Shown piece by piece: positions 38,027 through 46,104 of a stretch of 61,019 nt of DNA. The translations under genes were made by a program, and so were the position numbers. The stretch's first letter is position 1, and the number at the start of each line of letters is the position of its first letter. Where the stretch lies: assembly GCF_003346515.1 (NCBI RefSeq), contig NZ_QQNA01000029.1, positions 1 through 61,019 on the forward strand, read 5' to 3'. Under the pieces are notes generated by a model that had not been told where the DNA came from, searched no databases, and saw nothing but the letters and a program-made list of their open reading frames with translations. The DNA is from Streptomyces corynorhini (GTDB lineage Bacteria > Actinomycetota > Actinomycetes > Streptomycetales > Streptomycetaceae).

Positions 38027-40165
38027 CTACTTCATGTTCAACGACCGCTTCAGGAAGTCGACCTGGAGCAGCAGCAGGTTCTCCGCGATCTGCTCCTGCG
38101 GTGTCATATGGGTCACCCCGGTCAGCGGCAGCACCTCGTGCGGCCGGCCCGCCGCGAGCAGCGCCGCCGACAGCCGCAGCGAGTGGGCCACCACCACGTT
38201 GTCGTCGGCCAGCCCGTGGATGATCATCAGGGGCCTGGCCGGGTTCTCCGGGGCCGACAGGCCGTCGTCCGTCACGAGCGAGTGGGCCGCGTACAGCTCC
38301 GGCTCGTCCTGCGGGGTGCCGAGATAGCGCTCCTGGTAGTGGGTGTCGTAGAGCCGCAGATCGGTCACCGGGGCGCCCGCGACCCCCACGTGGAAGACGT
38401 CCGGGCGGCGCAGCACCGCGAGCCCGGCGAGATAGCCGCCGTACGACCAGCCGCGGATCGCCACCCGTCCGGTGTCGAACGGGAACCGCCCGGCCAGCTC
38501 CTGGACCGCCTCGACCTGGTCGTCCAGGGTGAGCAGCAGATTCCGGTGCACGGCCTTCTCCCAGGCGGGGGAGCGGCCGGGGGTGCCCCGGCCGTCCGCG
38601 ACGAGGACCGCGAACCCCTGGTCGGCGAACCACTGCGAGGTCAGATGGGCGTTCTGCGCGGCGAGCACCCGCTGCCCGTGCGGACCGCCGTACGGGTCGA
38701 GCAGCACCGGCAGCGGACCGTCCGACTCCCGGTGGCCCCGGGGCAGCAGTACGGCGCACGGAATGCGCCGGGCGCCCGCCTCGGTGAACCGCGGGCGCGC
38801 CGTGAGCACCGGCGTCTCGGCGTACGAGTCGATCACGACCGGCCGCCGGGCCTCCCTGAGCACCCGCACGGCCGCCCCGGAGGTCTCCGGCCGCGCGGAC
38901 ACCAGCACGGTGACCGCGCCCGTCCGCACGGCCGTGTGCACCCCCGGCCCCTCCGAGAGCCGCTCCACCCCCAGCCCGCCGACCCGGTACACATGGATCT
39001 CCCCGGTCTCCGGGGCCTCGGCCTCCTCGCCCGCCGACGCCGTGACCAGCACGTCGTGCGCGCCGATGTCCAGCACCGCGCGCACGTGCAGCCGCGCCCC
39101 GGTCAGCGGCCGGTCGCCGACCACCAGGACCCGCGCGCCGCCCTCGTCCGCGATCCGCACCAGCCGCCCGTCCGGCGCCCAGGCGGGCACTCCGGCGAAC
39201 AGTTCCAGCCACGCCGGATCCTCCTCCCGGTGCACGGGGGTGGTGGCCCCGGTCTCCGTGTCCACCGCCAGGTACACCGCCTCGCGCTGGTCACGGCTCT
39301 GCGCCAGCAGCAGCGGCGCGCCCGCCGCCGACCAGTGCACCCGCGCCAGATACGGCAGGCGGGCCCGGTCCCAGACCACCTCGGTACGGGATCCGTCCAG
39401 TCCGACGAGGAGGAGCCGCACCTCGGCGTTGGGCGTGCCGGCCGCCGGATACGGGACCTCGGTGGGCCGCCGGTCCGGGTGCGCGGGGTCGGAGATCCAC
39501 CAGCGCCGCACCTCGGCGGTGTCGGTCCGCGCCACCAGCAGCCGGTCCGACCCGGGGGACCACCAGAAGCCGCGCGAGCGGCTCATCTCCTCGGCCGCGA
39601 CGAACTCCGCCAGCCCGTAGGCGACATCGGCGCCCTCGCCCTCCTCGCGCCCCGCCAGCTCCCGGTCGCCCTCGCCGTCCGCACCGGTCACCCGGAGCGC
39701 TCCACGGGCCACGTACGCGATGTGCCGGCCGTCCGGCGAGGGCCGGGGATCGACCACCGGGCCGGGGACGGCGAGCCTGCGGGGCGTCCCGGCCCGCAGG
39801 GCGACCGCGTAGAGGCGCCCTGAGAGCGCGAACGCGGCGAGCCCGGCCTCCGCGTCCACCGCGTAGCCGACGATGCCTCCAGAGCCCTCTCGGGCCCGTT
39901 CACGGCGTGCCCGCTCCTCGGCCGGCAGCCGCTCCTGGGCGCCGTTCAGCAGTACGCCGGGATCGGCGGCGATCCGGGCCTCCTCGTCCGGTGCGCCAAG
40001 ATCCTTGACCCAGAGGCGGTTTACCCGGTCCGTGCCGGATCCGGAACGCAGGAAAACCACTCGTTCGCCGTCCGGCGACACCGTGAAGGAGCGCGGGGCA
40101 CCGAGGGTGAACCGCTGGGTCCTGGCATGCTGACGTGCGAACGAGAGCTGCTGCGGCGAAGTCAT
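38027..40165 (-). CDS. Prolyl oligopeptidase-family peptidase (DPP-IV-like, S9)
   Basis: A 712-residue protein with an N-terminal beta-propeller (DPP-IV N-terminal type; YGLAEFVAAEEMSRSRGFWW contains the Glu pair that binds the substrate amino end) and a C-terminal alpha/beta hydrolase. The catalytic Ser574 lies in GWSYGGYLAG, Asp in HGLADDNV and His in GVTHMTPQ. It removes dipeptides or cleaves after proline. No signal peptide is seen, so it may act on imported peptides; it is convergent with peptide-importer operon 2. Start ATG 40165 (MTSPQQLSF); codons upstream in the same frame come from the adjacent mobile element and are not expected to be translated. Confidence 0.9.
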   Translation of the reverse strand: MTSPQQLSFARQHARTQRFTLGAPRSFTVSPDGERVVFLRSGSGTDRVNRLWVKDLGAPDEEARIAADPGVLLNGAQERLPAEERARRERAREGSGGIVGYAVDAEAGLAAFALSGRLYAVALRAGTPRRLAVPGPVVDPRPSPDGRHIAYVARGALRVTGADGEGDRELAGREEGEGADVAYGLAEFVAAEEMSRSRGFWWSPGSDRLLVARTDTAEVRRWWISDPAHPDRRPTEVPYPAAGTPNAEVRLLLVGLDGSRTEVVWDRARLPYLARVHWSAAGAPLLLAQSRDQREAVYLAVDTETGATTPVHREEDPAWLELFAGVPAWAPDGRLVRIADEGGARVLVVGDRPLTGARLHVRAVLDIGAHDVLVTASAGEEAEAPETGEIHVYRVGGLGVERLSEGPGVHTAVRTGAVTVLVSARPETSGAAVRVLREARRPVVIDSYAETPVLTARPRFTEAGARRIPCAVLLPRGHRESDGPLPVLLDPYGGPHGQRVLAAQNAHLTSQWFADQGFAVLVADGRGTPGRSPAWEKAVHRNLLLTLDDQVEAVQELAGRFPFDTGRVAIRGWSYGGYLAGLAVLRRPDVFHVGVAGAPVTDLRLYDTHYQERYLGTPQDEPELYAAHSLVTDDGLSAPENPARPLMIIHGLADDNVVVAHSLRLSAALLAAGRPHEVLPLTGVTHMTPQEQIAENLLLLQVDFLKRSLNMK

Positions 40166-40600
40166 ACGCGCGAACCTAGACGAGTAAGTCCGAAGTCCCG
40201 TCTGCGGGGAGGCGCCATGCACGCACATCCGCGGCGTTGTCGTCGGTCAACGACTCCCCCACTGCCTTAAGGGCGTGGGAGGTGCCCCCTCCGCGTCGCT
40301 TCCCTCCTCCGCCTTGCGGCTGCGCTCGGCATCCGAAGGACGCGTCAAGCGCCGAGGCGGAGGGAGCGCAGCGAGCGCAGCGCACCTGACACCTCCCCGC
40401 CCGCCCCAAGAGGCGGACGACGCTACTTCGGACTTACTCGTCCAGCGGGCGCGCGCCAGTCCGTGCGCCCCCTGTGCTGCCGTGCACCGATCGATGCGTA
40501 CGCACGGATAGTTATGATCCGTAGCGATAGGTGGGTAGGAATCTGCCGGGCACATGCATGCTGCGTTTTCCCGACTGAATATCTATGGAGGTGAACCGCC
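40166..40600. other. Intergenic region dominated by MITE-like element A
   Basis: 435 bp without a gene. Bases 40176-40445 are the inverted-repeat element described separately. The remaining 155 bp to the small membrane protein are less GC-rich around 40500-40540 and probably hold its promoter. Confidence 0.65.
40176..40445. mobile_element. MITE-like element A (270 bp)
   Basis: The terminal inverted repeats are GACGAGTAAGTCCGAAGT at the left (40179-40196) and its exact reverse complement at the right (40425-40442), extended outward by CTA and CAG. There is no coding frame. The interior is GC-rich with AGGCGGAGGAGGGAAGCG-like core sequence on the minus strand. A second, shorter copy is element B (45914-46094). 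The element ends 10 bp from the start codon of the peptidase gene, so it forms that gene's upstream region. Confidence 0.8.
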
Positions 40601-40795
40601 GTGGCACTCTCGATTTCGGCGGTGGTGCTGCTGGCGATCGTCGTCTTCCTGCTGGTCCGGAAATCCGGGCTCAAAGCGGGACACGCGGTGGTCTGCATGC
40701 TGCTGGGGTTCTACATGGCCAGTTCCTCCATCGCCCCCACCATCAGCGAACTCACCACGAACGTGGCGGGGATGATCGGTGGCATCAAGTTCTAG
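40601..40795 (+). CDS. Small membrane protein, function unknown
   Basis: A 64-residue protein starting at GTG 40601 behind the near-ideal ribosome-binding site GGAGGTGA. Two hydrophobic helices are visible: ISAVVLLAIVVFLLV, and AVVCMLLGFYMASSSIA, with a Lys/Arg-rich turn (RKSGLKAGH) between. The tail is polar and Gly-rich. Short proteins of this kind occur next to mshB in Streptomyces, as far as I recall. The strong ribosome-binding site suggests high expression. Confidence 0.75.
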   Translation: MALSISAVVLLAIVVFLLVRKSGLKAGHAVVCMLLGFYMASSSIAPTISELTTNVAGMIGGIKF

Positions 40796-40847
40796 CGGCC
40801 CTCCCGGCCGGACCTGCCCCGCCGGGCGGACCCTGCCGGTCGCGGCA

Positions 40848-40868
40848 CCGGTACGCGACGCGTACCGG
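40848..40868. promoter_or_regulatory. 21-bp palindrome between the small membrane protein gene and mshB
   Basis: CCGGTACGCG-A-CGCGTACCGG, perfect arms around one base. It lies 53 bp after one stop and 102 bp before mshB. It may be a terminator stem or a protein site. Confidence 0.35.
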
Positions 40869-40970
40869 GACTCTCGAACAGGATCGGCGCCACCCGGCCA
40901 CCGGCGCCTCGGCCCGCACCATCGCCCACTGGCCGAGGGGCCGGTTCGTCATGCCTCGTAGGCTGTCCCC

Positions 40971-41876
40971 ATGACCGATCTACCCGCCCGCCGTCTGCTG
41001 CTCGTGCACGCGCACCCCGACGACGAGTCGATCAACAACGGCGCCACGATGGCCAGGTACGCGGCCGAAGGCGCCCTGGTCACCCTGGTGACCTGCACCC
41101 TCGGCGAGGAGGGCGAGGTCATCGGGGAAGGACTCGCCCACCTGGCGGCCGATCGCGACGACCGCCTCGGCCCCCATCGCGTCGGTGAACTCGCCGCCGC
41201 CATGGCGGAGCTGGGCGTCACCGACCACCGCTTCCTCGGCGGCCCCGGCCGGTTCCGGGACTCCGGAATGATGGGCCTCCCTCAGAACGACCGGGAGAAC
41301 GCCTTCTGGCGGGCGGACCTCGACGAGGCCGCCGGGTACCTCGTGGAGGTGATCCGCGAGACGCGCCCCCAGGTCCTGGTCGCCTACGACCCGAACGGCG
41401 GCTACGGCCACCCCGACCACATCCAGGCCCACCGCGTCGCGACGCGCGCCGCCGCGCTCGCGGCCGACAGCGCGTTCCGGCCCGCGCTCGGCGCCCCGCA
41501 CACCATCGACAAGATCTACTGGAACCGGGTGCCGCGCTCGGTCGCCGAGGAGGGCCTCGCCCGGCTGCGCGCCTCGGACGCGGGCTTCCCCGGCGTCGCG
41601 GTGGTCGACGACCTGCCGGGCGTGGTCCCCGACGCGCGGATCACGGCGGCGGTCGACGGCGCGTCCCAACGGGAGCGCAAGGCCGCCGCGATGCGCGCCC
41701 ACGCCACGCAGATCGCCGTGGACGGCCCGTTCTTCGCGCTCTCCAACGACCTCGGACAGCCACTTTTCGCCACCGAGTACTACGAGTTGGCGCACGGCAC
41801 CTCGGGAGCGGCGCCCGGAGAGCGCGAGAGCGACCTCTTCTCGGGAATCGCCGGGGATTCCGGGGCGAACGCATGA
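40971..41876 (+). CDS. mshB: N-acetyl-1-D-myo-inositol-2-amino-2-deoxy-alpha-D-glucopyranoside deacetylase
   Basis: A 301-residue zinc deacetylase of the LmbE/PIG-L fold. The metal site starts with [14 protein letters not shown] (His15, Asp18), with the third ligand in [11 protein letters not shown]; Asp17 is the expected base. [14 protein letters not shown] and WNRVPRS are typical of MshB rather than of the Mca amidase. It carries out the second step of mycothiol synthesis, freeing GlcN-Ins. No ribosome-binding site precedes ATG 40971, but TAGGCT lies 6 bp upstream, so a leaderless transcript is possible. Its stop overlaps the next gene by 4 bp. Confidence 0.9.
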   Translation: MTDLPARRLLLVHAHPDDESINNGATMARYAAEGALVTLVTCTLGEEGEVIGEGLAHLAADRDDRLGPHRVGELAAAMAELGVTDHRFLGGPGRFRDSGMMGLPQNDRENAFWRADLDEAAGYLVEVIRETRPQVLVAYDPNGGYGHPDHIQAHRVATRAAALAADSAFRPALGAPHTIDKIYWNRVPRSVAEEGLARLRASDAGFPGVAVVDDLPGVVPDARITAAVDGASQRERKAAAMRAHATQIAVDGPFFALSNDLGQPLFATEYYELAHGTSGAAPGERESDLFSGIAGDSGANA

Positions 41877-42280
41877 GCGGGCAGCAGCCGGGCGCGTTCC
41901 TGGGCGGGCCGGTCGCACCCGGCCGGATCGCCGCGTATCTCGGCCTCGCCGCGCTCGGGGCGCTGGTGGCGATCGCCGGGTCCCTCGTCCAAGGCGGCTG
42001 GTTCCCCGGCGGGTTGGTGCTCGCCCTGCTCGCCACCGCCGCGCTCTTCTACGGCGGGCTGCGCGCCACCGGCACCCAGACCGGGGTGGGGGCCCCGGCG
42101 GCGGGCTGGCTGATCGCCGTCATCTGGCTGAGTTTCGGCCGCTCCGAGGGCGACGCGGTCTTCTCCGGCGGCGTCGGCCCCCTCGTCTACCTGCTCGGCG
42201 GGATGGCGGTGGCTGTGATGTGTGCCACGATGTCGCGGTTGCCGCAACCGGGCACTCAGTCCGGCCGTATGGGGATGTGA
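41873..42280 (+). CDS. DUF6113-type membrane protein
   Basis: A 135-residue protein with four predicted hydrophobic segments ([61 protein letters not shown]). It starts at ATG 41873, overlapping the mshB stop as ATGA, so it is translationally coupled to mshB. The function is unknown; the family assignment is from memory of small proteins following mshB. Element C begins 5 bp after its stop. Confidence 0.75.
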   Translation: MSGQQPGAFLGGPVAPGRIAAYLGLAALGALVAIAGSLVQGGWFPGGLVLALLATAALFYGGLRATGTQTGVGAPAAGWLIAVIWLSFGRSEGDAVFSGGVGPLVYLLGGMAVAVMCATMSRLPQPGTQSGRMGM

Positions 42281-42285
42281 CGCGC

Positions 42286-42356
42286 CAGGGCGTGTTTCGA
42301 TAAGGAGCGTCGTCCGCCCGCAGGCCGGGCAGGCGGGACTTTCGGAACACGCCCTG
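42286..42356. mobile_element. MITE-like element C (71 bp)
   Basis: CAGGGCGTGTTTCG at the left and CGGAACACGCCCTG at the right form 14-bp terminal inverted repeats with one mismatch. The interior (AGCGTCGTCCGCCCGC, then GGGCAGGCGGGACTTTCG) can also fold. AGCGTCGTCCGCCC also appears next to the left end of element B (45935-45948). No coding frame. Confidence 0.65.
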
Positions 42357-42546
42357 GGCCGCCGCCGAATTGACCTCGACCGTACGGTCGGCGGACCATC
42401 GCTTGCCTCGGTCGTCGGGTCCGCGCCGGCTGAGGCCAGTATGGTGGTGCGCGCTCCGGGCCTTCCCCGCCGCCTCCGGCAATGGGGGACCTGAACAGCT
42501 GAGTACCAGTAAGAACGGGCGGCGGAGCCAACCGGGAGAACCTGCT

Positions 42547-44631
42547 TTGAGTCGTGAAACTGACAGTTCGTCCTCCGGGCCCCAGGGGCGCGGCGCAGCC
42601 GCGTACCCCTCGGGGACGCCGCCCTACGGCACCCGCCAGTACCCGTCGCTGCATCCCCAGCAGGACGCTCCGGAGGAGACCGAGACCGCGCCCGCGCCAC
42701 AGCCGGACGAGCCCAGAACCGAGACCACGCTGACCACGCGGATCCGGATCAACATCCCGGGCTCCCGGCCGATCCCGCCCCTCGTGATGCGCAAGCCCGT
42801 GGCCGACGGCGACAGCACCAACGGCCGGGGCGTCCCCGTCGCCGAGCGCACCGCGAGCATCCCCCGGCCCGAGGTCCCCGCCGAGACGGCCGAGACCGGC
42901 CAGGCGGACCCCGTGGCCGAGGAGTCCGCCGAGGAGAAGGCGCCGCCCACCAGCGACTGGTTCGCCCCCCGCAAGCCCTCCTCGGGCACGGGCTCGGGAG
43001 CCGGTACGGCGGCGGGCATGGGCGCCGGAGCCGCCGCCGTCTCCGGCGGCGCCCGCGCCGAGTCGCCGTACTCCTCGGAGCCGTACCCCTCCCAGGGCCC
43101 GGCCAGGGACGGGCTCCCCGGGACCGGCGGTCCGCTGGGCGGGCTCGCCTCGGACGCGGGGGCCTCCGGCGCCGCGTCCAACGGCTTCGCGCCCGGCCCG
43201 CTCACCCCGCCGCCCGGCACGGGCCCCGGCCCGGCCGCGGCACCCGCAGGCCCGACCACAGGACCGGTCAGCGGCGGACTCTCGCTGGGCACCCCGCCCG
43301 CCTCCCTGGGCACCCCGCCTGCCGGCGGCGCGCCCCGGATGTCCGACGACACCGCCGTGCTGACGCCCCAGCAGCCCGCGCCCGTGCCCGACGGCGGACC
43401 CGGTGTCCCCGGCGGCCCCGGCCCGGTCGGCGGCCCCGGCGGCCGGGTCTCCGGAGACACCCTCACCAGCGGCATCCCCGTGGTGCCGCCGGAGCACCAC
43501 GGAGGCTTCCCCGGCCCCGGCGGGCCCGGCGCCCGCCCCGGATCGGGCGGAGCCGGTGCGCCCGACCCGCACCAGGGCTTCTCCGCGCCCGACTTCCCCG
43601 GCCCCGTGGGCTCCGCCCAGGGCGCCCCGCCCGCCGGGACCGCGCCGCGCGCGGCGGCCCCGGCTCCGGCGGCGCCCGCCAAGAAGAAGGGCCGCTCCAA
43701 GCTGACGCTCCTCGGCGTGGCCGTCATCGTCCTCGGCGGCGGCGTCTACGGCGCGGGCCTGCTGATGAACCACTCCGAGGTGCCCAAGGGCACCGCCGTC
43801 CTCGGCGTCGACATCGGCGGCGGCACCCGCGAGGAGGCCGTCGCCAAGCTCGACGCCACCCTCGGCGGGCGCGCCACCCAACCCCTGCGGCTCGCCATCG
43901 GCGGCAAGACCGAGAAACTCTCCCCGGACAAGGCGGGACTCAGCTTCGACAGCCAGGCCACCGTGCGCCGCGCCGCGGGCAGCGACTACAACCCGGTCTC
44001 GGTCGTCGGCTCCCTGTTCGGCGCCGCCCGGATCGCCGAACCGGTGATCCCCGTCGACGAGGAGAAGCTCAGCGCCGCCCTCACCGACCTCGCGGGCACC
44101 TCCGGCTCCGCCACCGAGGGCACGATCGAGTTCGAGCCGGACAAGGCCGTCGCCGTACCCGGCAAGGCGGGCAAGGCGCTGGACGTCAACCACTCGATCA
44201 TCTCGACCCGGGACGCCTACCGCACCCAGGTACAGACCGGCCGCACGAACCCCGTCGAGCTGCCCGTCGTCACCCGCGAGCCCACCATCGGCCAGGCGGA
44301 GCTGGACCGGGCCATGAACGAGTTCGCCAAGCCCGCCATGTCCGGTCTGATCACCATCCAGGCCGGCGGCAAACAGATCCAGTTCGGACCCGCCAAGTCC
44401 CTGCCGCAGATCCTCTCCATGAAGCCGATCGACGGAAAGCTCGTCGAGGTCTACGACCGCGACGCCATCGAGCAGCTCCTCGACGGCGTCTTCGAGGGCA
44501 TCACGATCACCAAGGGCAACGGCAAGCAGTACCCCGTCTCCTCCACCGACGTGGCACAGGCGATGCAGAAGGCGCTGCGCGGCAAGACCCCCGCCGAGCG
44601 CACGCAGACGATCGACCTCGACCCCAGCTGA
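42547..44631 (+). CDS. Membrane protein with Pro-rich N-terminus and VanW-type peptidoglycan-binding domain
   Basis: A 694-residue protein. Residues 1-375 are Pro/Gly/Ala/Thr-rich and probably disordered and cytoplasmic. A basic stretch KKKGRSK is followed by one membrane helix (LTLLGVAVIVLGGGVYGAG) near residue 385. The external part (400-694) contains GVDIGGGTREEAVAKLDATL, LAIGGKTEKLSPDKAGLSFD and KGNGKQYPVSSTDVAQAM, typical of the PG_binding_4 domain found before VanW or L,D-transpeptidase domains. No catalytic Cys or VanW domain follows, so it is probably structural. TTG 42547 with GGGAG upstream is the chosen start. A cell-wall or septation role is plausible. Confidence 0.75.
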   Translation: MSRETDSSSSGPQGRGAAAYPSGTPPYGTRQYPSLHPQQDAPEETETAPAPQPDEPRTETTLTTRIRINIPGSRPIPPLVMRKPVADGDSTNGRGVPVAERTASIPRPEVPAETAETGQADPVAEESAEEKAPPTSDWFAPRKPSSGTGSGAGTAAGMGAGAAAVSGGARAESPYSSEPYPSQGPARDGLPGTGGPLGGLASDAGASGAASNGFAPGPLTPPPGTGPGPAAAPAGPTTGPVSGGLSLGTPPASLGTPPAGGAPRMSDDTAVLTPQQPAPVPDGGPGVPGGPGPVGGPGGRVSGDTLTSGIPVVPPEHHGGFPGPGGPGARPGSGGAGAPDPHQGFSAPDFPGPVGSAQGAPPAGTAPRAAAPAPAAPAKKKGRSKLTLLGVAVIVLGGGVYGAGLLMNHSEVPKGTAVLGVDIGGGTREEAVAKLDATLGGRATQPLRLAIGGKTEKLSPDKAGLSFDSQATVRRAAGSDYNPVSVVGSLFGAARIAEPVIPVDEEKLSAALTDLAGTSGSATEGTIEFEPDKAVAVPGKAGKALDVNHSIISTRDAYRTQVQTGRTNPVELPVVTREPTIGQAELDRAMNEFAKPAMSGLITIQAGGKQIQFGPAKSLPQILSMKPIDGKLVEVYDRDAIEQLLDGVFEGITITKGNGKQYPVSSTDVAQAMQKALRGKTPAERTQTIDLDPS

Positions 44632-44648
44632 CGTACCCCGCCCTGACC

Positions 44649-44675
44649 GTGCCCCCGCCCCACCGGCGGGGGCAC
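44649..44675 (+). terminator. Terminator hairpin
   Basis: GTGCCCCCGCC and GGCGGGGGCAC are perfect 11-bp arms with a 5-base loop, 18 bp after the stop of the PG-binding protein gene. Confidence 0.65.
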
Positions 44676-44763
44676 CGTCATGTCCGCCGGATGACGGATG
44701 TCATGCCCGGCCCACGACGCGCGGCACTGCCGGGGCGGGCCCCGCCCGGGGGAGGCTCTCCGT

Positions 44764-44847
44764 ATGACGACAACGGCAGTGCGCGCCACCGACGTGGTGC
44801 GGTTCGACGCGGTCACCAGGAGCTACGGGGACGTCCGCGCGGTCGAC
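44764..44847 (+). pseudogene. N-terminal remnant of an ABC transporter ATPase
   Basis: The frame opens like a drug-exporter ATPase: VVRFDAVTRSYGDVRAVDG, the stretch that normally precedes the Walker A loop by about ten residues. After GTCGACGG it loses all ABC character and runs out of frame into the histidine-kinase membrane region. ABC exporter genes often precede a kinase-regulator pair of the type found here. A deletion has apparently removed the rest of the ATPase, its permease and the start of the kinase. Confidence 0.65.
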
Positions 44848-44890
44848 GGTCGGGGCCGATGCGCTCGGCGGGATCGGGCTGGCCGTCTTC

Positions 44891-45925
44891 GTGGCCGCCT
44901 ATCTGGTGATGGTCTTCCGGCACACCGCCGAGGCGTTCCAGCCGCGCGTGGTCTGCACCATGCTGCTCCTGCTGTGCGGGCTGGCGGTCCTGCTCTCGCT
45001 CACCATGGGGCCCGCGTGGCTGGTGCTGTTCGTGTATGTCTCCGTGACGGCGGGGGCGGCCCTTCCCGGGCCGGTCTCCTGGGGTCTGATCGTCGCCGTC
45101 ACCGGGGTGATGGCCCTGATCGGCCCGCACCAGGAGGACGCGACCGACCTCGTCACCGGCCTGCTGGTCCCGGCGCTGCTCGGCGGCTTCGCCATGTCGG
45201 GCATCCGGCAGCTGATCCGGACGACGGTGGAGCTGCGCGAGGCGCGGGCGACGGTCGCCGAACTCGCCGCCGACGAGGAGCGGCTGCGGCTCGCCCGCGA
45301 TCTGCACGACCTCCTCGGCCACTCCCTCTCGCTGATCACCCTCAAGAGTGAACTCGCCGGACGGATGCTCCCCGGCCTGCCGGACCGGGCCGCCGAACAG
45401 GTCGCGGACATCGAACGCGTCAGCCGCCAGGCGCTCAAGGAGGTACGGGAAGCGGTCACCGGCTACCGCAAGCCCACGCTCCCGGGCGAACTGGCCGGTG
45501 CCAGGACCGCGCTGGCGGCGGCCGGGGTCGCCGCCGGCCTCCCGGCGGACCCGCCCGAAGCGCCGCCCGGCGGCCCGCTCGCCGAGGAGAACGAGGCGGC
45601 GCTCGCCTGGTCGCTGCGCGAGGCCGTCACCAACGTCGTACGGCACAGCGGCGCCCGCCGCCGCGTCATCGCCCTCACCCCGCGCCGGACCCTGGCGGGC
45701 CCCGTCCTCGAACTCACCGTGGAGGACGACGGCGACGGCGCGTCCGCCGCCCCGTACGGCAACGGCCTCACCGGCCTCGGCGAGCGCCTCGCCGCGGTGG
45801 GCGGCACCCTGGAGACCCGGGCGTCCCGCAAGGGCTTCGCGCTGGTGGCGAGGGTGCCGGCCGGGCCGCGGGGAACACCGGGGGACCCGTGGGCCGGGAC
45901 CCGGCGCATGAGCCTAGACGAGTGA
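44891..45925 (+). CDS. Sensor histidine kinase (DesK/NarL class), N-terminally truncated
   Basis: 344 residues from GTG 44891. Several hydrophobic segments come first. The dimerisation box ARDLHDLLGHSLSLI holds the phospho-acceptor His. The ATPase domain has EAVTNVVRHSGA (N box), LTVEDDGDG (G1) and NGLTGLGERLAAVGG (G2). In the same frame upstream, GADALGGIGLAVF continues a membrane helix, but no start exists before the junction with the ABC-ATPase remnant, so the first helices have been lost. The last codons (CTA GAC GAG TGA) lie inside element B, so the original C-terminus was replaced. Its regulator downstream is frameshifted. It may still be made but is unlikely to work as before. Confidence 0.75.
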   Translation: MAAYLVMVFRHTAEAFQPRVVCTMLLLLCGLAVLLSLTMGPAWLVLFVYVSVTAGAALPGPVSWGLIVAVTGVMALIGPHQEDATDLVTGLLVPALLGGFAMSGIRQLIRTTVELREARATVAELAADEERLRLARDLHDLLGHSLSLITLKSELAGRMLPGLPDRAAEQVADIERVSRQALKEVREAVTGYRKPTLPGELAGARTALAAAGVAAGLPADPPEAPPGGPLAEENEAALAWSLREAVTNVVRHSGARRRVIALTPRRTLAGPVLELTVEDDGDGASAAPYGNGLTGLGERLAAVGGTLETRASRKGFALVARVPAGPRGTPGDPWAGTRRMSLDE

Positions 45926-46094
45926 GTCCGAAGTAGCGTCGTCCGCCCCTTGGGGCGGGCGGGGAGGTGTCAGGTGCGTGCAGCCGCAAGGCGGAGGAGG
46001 GAAGCGACGCGGAGCGTCGTTGACCGACGACAACGCCGCGGATGTGCGTGCATGGCGCCTCCCCGCAGACGGGACTTCGGACTTACTCGTCTAG
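45914..46094. mobile_element. MITE-like element B (181 bp)
   Basis: The ends read GACGAGTGAGTCCGAAGT (left, 45917-45934) and ACTTCGGACTTACTCGTC (right, 46074-46091), inverted repeats with one mismatch, flanked by CTA and TAG. The interior matches element A with two internal segments missing: a block after GGTGTCAGGTGCG, and the block between CGACGCGGAG and GTCGTTGACCGACGACAACG. It sits between a histidine kinase and its response regulator and supplies the kinase stop codon. Confidence 0.8.
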
Positions 46095-46104
46095 GATTTT
46101 GTGC

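Noticed and set aside
40166..40228. An N-terminal extension of the peptidase starting at 40228
   Set aside because: These 21 codons lie in element A. The same residues would also be encoded before the response regulator by element B, showing that they come from the repeat and not from the genes.
44891..45925. A fully intact kinase starting at GTG 44891
   Set aside because: A membrane-helix sequence continues in frame upstream of that codon until it meets the ABC-ATPase remnant, so the natural N-terminus has been lost.
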